A stretch of 64,000 bases of DNA from contig NZ_JAGSGB010000001.1 in NCBI RefSeq assembly GCF_020092905.1, positions 868,001-932,000 on the forward strand, written 5' to 3'. The stretch comes from Pacificimonas aurantium. Its GTDB lineage: Bacteria > Pseudomonadota > Alphaproteobacteria > Sphingomonadales > Sphingomonadaceae. Made by a program: the position numbers and the translations under genes. Under the pieces are notes generated by a model. That model saw only the letters and a list, made by a program, of their open reading frames with translations, did not search any database and was not told the origin of the DNA. Positions 61,920 to 64,000 of this stretch are shown here, piece after piece; position 1 is the first letter of the stretch, and each line of letters opens with the position of its first letter.

Positions 61920-62205
61920 TGTCGGCAATCCTCAGCCCGTATCTAAAGGGCCCAGGAGACAAGGACTGTATGGTGCTCTCGAGAGAAGACACGAATTCGC
62001 CCAATTTCCGCAACAACTTCGAATTCGCCCTCAAAGAAACGGCGTGTTTCTCGTAGGTTGTTCAGGTCAACGAATTGAACCGTCTCGAAGAGACGATTTC
62101 AGCTTTGGACTGGATAGACGAGCGTCGAGTCTGAAATAAACGCTTCGCCAGCCATTACGACCACCTCCGCACCGATGCGATCGGCTGCGACTCACAAAGA
62201 ATCTA

Positions 62206-62342
62206 GAAATCAAATTGCAGTCATGATTTCGGCCACCAGAGACAGCGGCCGAGTTCTCGGCGAGATGCGGCTCATTCAGAGACAAAACGCCCTGCAATTG
62301 AAAATCGGCCTTCCGGAAACGCCGCAGAACTGCGGGCGTTTC
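62206..62342. repeat. Structured intergenic repeat, unit 2
   Basis: It begins GAAATCAAATTGCAGTC (62206-62222), with GAGAC downstream, and ends with a hairpin made of GAAACGCCGCA and TGCGGGCGTTTC (62316-62342). The stem differs in sequence from unit 1 but keeps the pairing and the central AACTGCG. Confidence 0.55.
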
Positions 62343-62352
62343 GCCGCGCGAC

Positions 62353-62384
62353 AGAAATAAAAGCCAAGCCTAACAAGGGCTTGG
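62353..62384 (-). terminator. Terminator downstream of tRNA-Leu
   Basis: On the minus strand CCAAGCC (from 62384), a 7-base loop and GGCTTGG form a perfect 7-pair stem followed by CTTTTATTT. It lies just after the tRNA 3' end. Confidence 0.8.
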
Positions 62385-62391
62385 GACTGTT

Positions 62392-62478
62392 TGGTGCGGT
62401 CGAGAAGACTCGAACTTCCACGGGCTCTCGCCCACAACGACCTCAACGTTGCGCGTCTACCAATTCCGCCACGACCGC
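62392..62478 (-). tRNA. tRNA-Leu (anticodon GAG)
   Basis: 87 bases including an encoded CCA. The acceptor stem pairs GCGGTCG with CGACCGC; the anticodon arm pairs CAACG with CGTTG around TTGAGGT (anticodon GAG). A long variable arm (TGGGCGAGAGCCCGT), typical of a class II tRNA, is present, and the T loop contains TTCGAGTC. Confidence 0.97.
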
Positions 62479-62597
62479 ACGCCGCGATTCGCCGGGGTTT
62501 TGCACGCCCGGCGGGAAAGGAGCGGCGCTGTTAGCAGACGACTCGCATGGCTGCAAGCAGGTGCGTCCAGCTCCTGGCAAAGACATATTGGGGCAAC

Positions 62598-62636
62598 AAA
62601 AAGGGGCGGGCCGCCAATGACGAACCGCCCCCTTTT
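62598..62636 (-). terminator. Terminator of the carD gene
   Basis: AAAAGGGGCGG and CCGCCCCCTTTT flank a 15-base loop; on the minus strand the stem is followed by the T-run complementary to the A-run at 62598. It is about 20 bases after the CarD stop. Confidence 0.75.
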
Positions 62637-62656
62637 GCGTACCGGTACGGGTGGTG

Positions 62657-63202
62657 TCAGGCGGCTTCGGCCTGCTCCTCCGACCCCTTGCCTGCGGCCT
62701 TGGCCTTGCGGACCAGAACGGTCTCGATCTTTTCCTGCGCCTCGCTTTCCTCGGTGCCTTCGAGAGCGGCGAGTTCACGTGCGAGGCGGCCGATGGCGGC
62801 CTCGTAAATCTGTCGTTCGGAGTAGCTCTGCTCGGGCTGGTCTTCAGCGCGGTGCAGATCGCGTACGACTTCGGCAATAGAGACGAGGTCGCCGGAATTG
62901 ATCTTTGCTTCATATTCCTGGGCACGGCGCGACCACATGGTGCGCTTGACCTTCGGCTTGCCCTTCAGCGTGGACATGGCGTCGGCCAGCGTGGCCTGAC
63001 TGGACAGCTTGCGCATGCCGACCTGGTCGATCTTGTGGGTCGGAACCCTGAGCGTCATTTTCTCCTTCTCGAACCGGAGGACGTAGAGTTCGAGGCTGGC
63101 GCCGGCGATCTCCGTCTTCTGAATTTCCATGACCCGGCCGACACCGTGCTTCGGATACACGACGAAGTCGCCCGGCGAGAAACTCAGCTTCTTGGCTGCC
63201 AT
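62657..63202 (-). CDS. carD: CarD-family transcriptional regulator
   Basis: A 181-residue protein; ACAGGAGCAGTAT precedes the ATG. The N-terminal RNA-polymerase-interacting domain begins FSPGDFVVYPKHGVGRVMEI and includes LELYVLRFEKEKMTLRVPTH; the helical DNA-binding part has MWSRRAQEYEAKINSGDL and AEVVRDLHRAED. CarD binds the beta subunit and stabilises open complexes at many promoters, including rRNA. An Ala/Glu/Lys-rich tail of about 20 residues extends the usual domain. It lies downstream of fdxA on the same strand, the common alphaproteobacterial order. Confidence 0.95.
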   Translation of the reverse strand: MAAKKLSFSPGDFVVYPKHGVGRVMEIQKTEIAGASLELYVLRFEKEKMTLRVPTHKIDQVGMRKLSSQATLADAMSTLKGKPKVKRTMWSRRAQEYEAKINSGDLVSIAEVVRDLHRAEDQPEQSYSERQIYEAAIGRLARELAALEGTEESEAQEKIETVLVRKAKAAGKGSEEQAEAA

Positions 63203-63538
63203 ATACTGCTCCTGTTAGGCTCGCAGCACGTGACACGACCCGTCGGGTCTCCCCAGAACCATTGGGAAAATCAGGCCGGTCATGTGCAAGTCGAGGCGTC
63301 CGCTTACCCAGTCTCCGGAACCGGCGGCGCGCGGACGACGCCGCGGCGATTCCCTGTCGGAAAGATACGCTCCGCTCCATGCGCCGACTCGGGCGAAGGA
63401 TCAAACCGTACCGTCGATGACAGGATTATAACATAAATGCGCAGGCTTCGCTACGGGCAGTGGTATACCATCCGCAACGGCCGTCAGAAGGCGCTATCAG
63501 GCGCCTATATCCGGTAGCTTGTGCCCAGACGCCGGGGC
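63203..63538. other. Intergenic region between fdxA and carD
   Basis: 336 bases with no gene. On the minus strand a perfect TATAAT (63430-63425) lies about 220 bases before carD, with no good -35 hexamer at 17 bases (TAGCGA). It may be a carD promoter; the length suggests that carD is not simply read through from fdxA. Confidence 0.4.
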
Positions 63539-63874
63539 TCAGCCCTCGCCGGGTTCTGCCGAGAAGTACTTTTCGAACTTGCCCTCTTCGCCCTTATGCT
63601 CCTCTGCTTCGGGCAGCTCGTCCTTCTTCGTCGTGATGTTCGGCCATTCGGCGGAATAGGTCGTGTTCAATTCGAGCCATTTCTCGAGCCCGTCCTCGGT
63701 ATCGGGAAGGATCGCCTCCGCCGGGCACTCGGGCTCGCACACGCCGCAGTCGATGCACTCGCTGGGGTTGATGACGAGCATGTTCTCGCCCTCGTAGAAG
63801 CAGTCGACCGGGCACACCTCGACGCAGTCGGTATATTTGCACTTAATGCAGGCATCGGTGACGACGTAGGTCAT
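63539..63874 (-). CDS. fdxA: Ferredoxin FdxA, 7Fe-8S type
   Basis: A 111-residue small electron carrier with GGGGAAG ten bases before the ATG. Cysteines 9, 12, 17, 21 and 25 ([17 protein letters not shown]) and 40, 43, 46 and 50 ([11 protein letters not shown]) supply one [3Fe-4S] and one [4Fe-4S] cluster as in the Azotobacter-type ferredoxin. The C-terminal extension of about 50 residues ([20 protein letters not shown]) is characteristic of this group. It transfers electrons in the cytoplasm; partners are not given by context. It is upstream of carD, as in many alphaproteobacteria. Confidence 0.96.
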   Translation of the reverse strand: MTYVVTDACIKCKYTDCVEVCPVDCFYEGENMLVINPSECIDCGVCEPECPAEAILPDTEDGLEKWLELNTTYSAEWPNITTKKDELPEAEEHKGEEGKFEKYFSAEPGEG

Positions 63875-64000
63875 AAACTGAAACTTCCCCGTGGGATTCG
63901 AAGCGAATTTTCGTCTCCGTAAGCGCGCTCCGAGGTCGAGGTCAATCCTGCGTAAGGTCTGAATAAAGTAACTGAGAATCAGTAGCGGAGCCGCGCCGCG
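63875..64000. other. Right edge of the window
   Basis: 126 bases upstream of fdxA on the minus strand with no complete gene. The 3' end of another minus-strand gene could lie in the last 22 bases before a TGA complement at 63979, but too little is present to support it. Confidence 0.3.

Larger units (their letters stand above)
61778..62352. other. Intergenic region with two copies of a structured repeat
   Basis: Nearly 600 bases between the recombinase and tRNA-Leu with no supportable gene. It holds two similar units about 423 bases apart, described separately, and several short inverted repeats such as GAAACGGCGTGTTTC near 62036. No attachment core or tRNA duplicate was found. Confidence 0.5.

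Noticed and set aside
62392-62478. tRNA-Leu as integration site of the recombinase module
   Set aside because: No duplicated tRNA 3' end was found on the far side, and large serine recombinases do not usually target tRNA genes.
1-64000. CRISPR arrays, rRNA operons, insertion sequences and riboswitches
   Set aside because: Reading both strands I found no regularly spaced identical repeats, no rRNA sequence, no transposase and no recognised riboswitch core.

Overview
The window is chromosomal DNA of an alphaproteobacterium, most probably of the order Sphingomonadales. The grounds are high GC, a very large NAD-glutamate dehydrogenase next to glnD, CarD followed by a 7Fe-type ferredoxin, two large TonB-dependent receptors, and dense clusters of CoA-dependent catabolic genes. 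The species was not identified; this rests on gene content alone.

Layout. (1) 1-9.1 kb, nitrogen core: the 5' part of glnD, an exported hypothetical protein, a 1583-residue NAD-glutamate dehydrogenase, a PAS-like protein, tRNA-Thr(CGT), and two tandem paralogous small proteins with poly-Asp tails, each with its own terminator. (2) 9.3-11.2 kb: ilvD. (3) 11.4-14.0 kb: an overlapping three-gene operon of flavin monooxygenase, SnoaL-like protein and ecdysteroid-kinase-like phosphotransferase. (4) 14.2-21.4 kb: an ECF sigma factor, a FecR anti-sigma factor and an STN-domain TonB receptor (a cell-surface signalling set), followed by a very acidic autotransporter.

(5) 21.7-41.6 kb is a catabolic cluster. 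It holds a TetR regulator, SDR enzymes, three crotonases, two acyl-CoA dehydrogenases, two acyl-CoA synthetases, an SMP-30/lactonase-like protein, a cyclase-family hydrolase, two APH-fold kinases, a DUF6285 protein, a NUDT19-like NUDIX hydrolase, a PRISE-like reductase and a TonB receptor. One dehydrogenase closely resembles the dehydrogenase half of human ACAD11, and one kinase resembles the ACAD10/11 kinase half. With the DUF6285 and ligase genes, this suggests a split, lva/ACAD10-11-like route in which a 4-hydroxyacyl-CoA is phosphorylated and then eliminated. A short motif (GYTARTCAC) recurs in three of the likely control regions.

(6) 41.9-61.8 kb is an accessory block. It is bracketed by a recombinase remnant (41991) and by a second recombinase that has lost its catalytic N-terminus (60209). 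Between them lie an unrecognised two-gene module with an HExxH protein, an XRE regulator coupled to an AAA_13/RloC-like ATPase with a candidate anticodon-nuclease triad, Ku and LigD for end joining, a hydrolase/thioesterase pair, a MarR-controlled tripartite efflux operon and an ABC1-type kinase. Its intergenic gaps carry four copies of a fixed-spacing inverted-repeat element. (7) 61.8-64 kb returns to core: a gap with two copies of another structured repeat, tRNA-Leu(GAG), CarD and FdxA.
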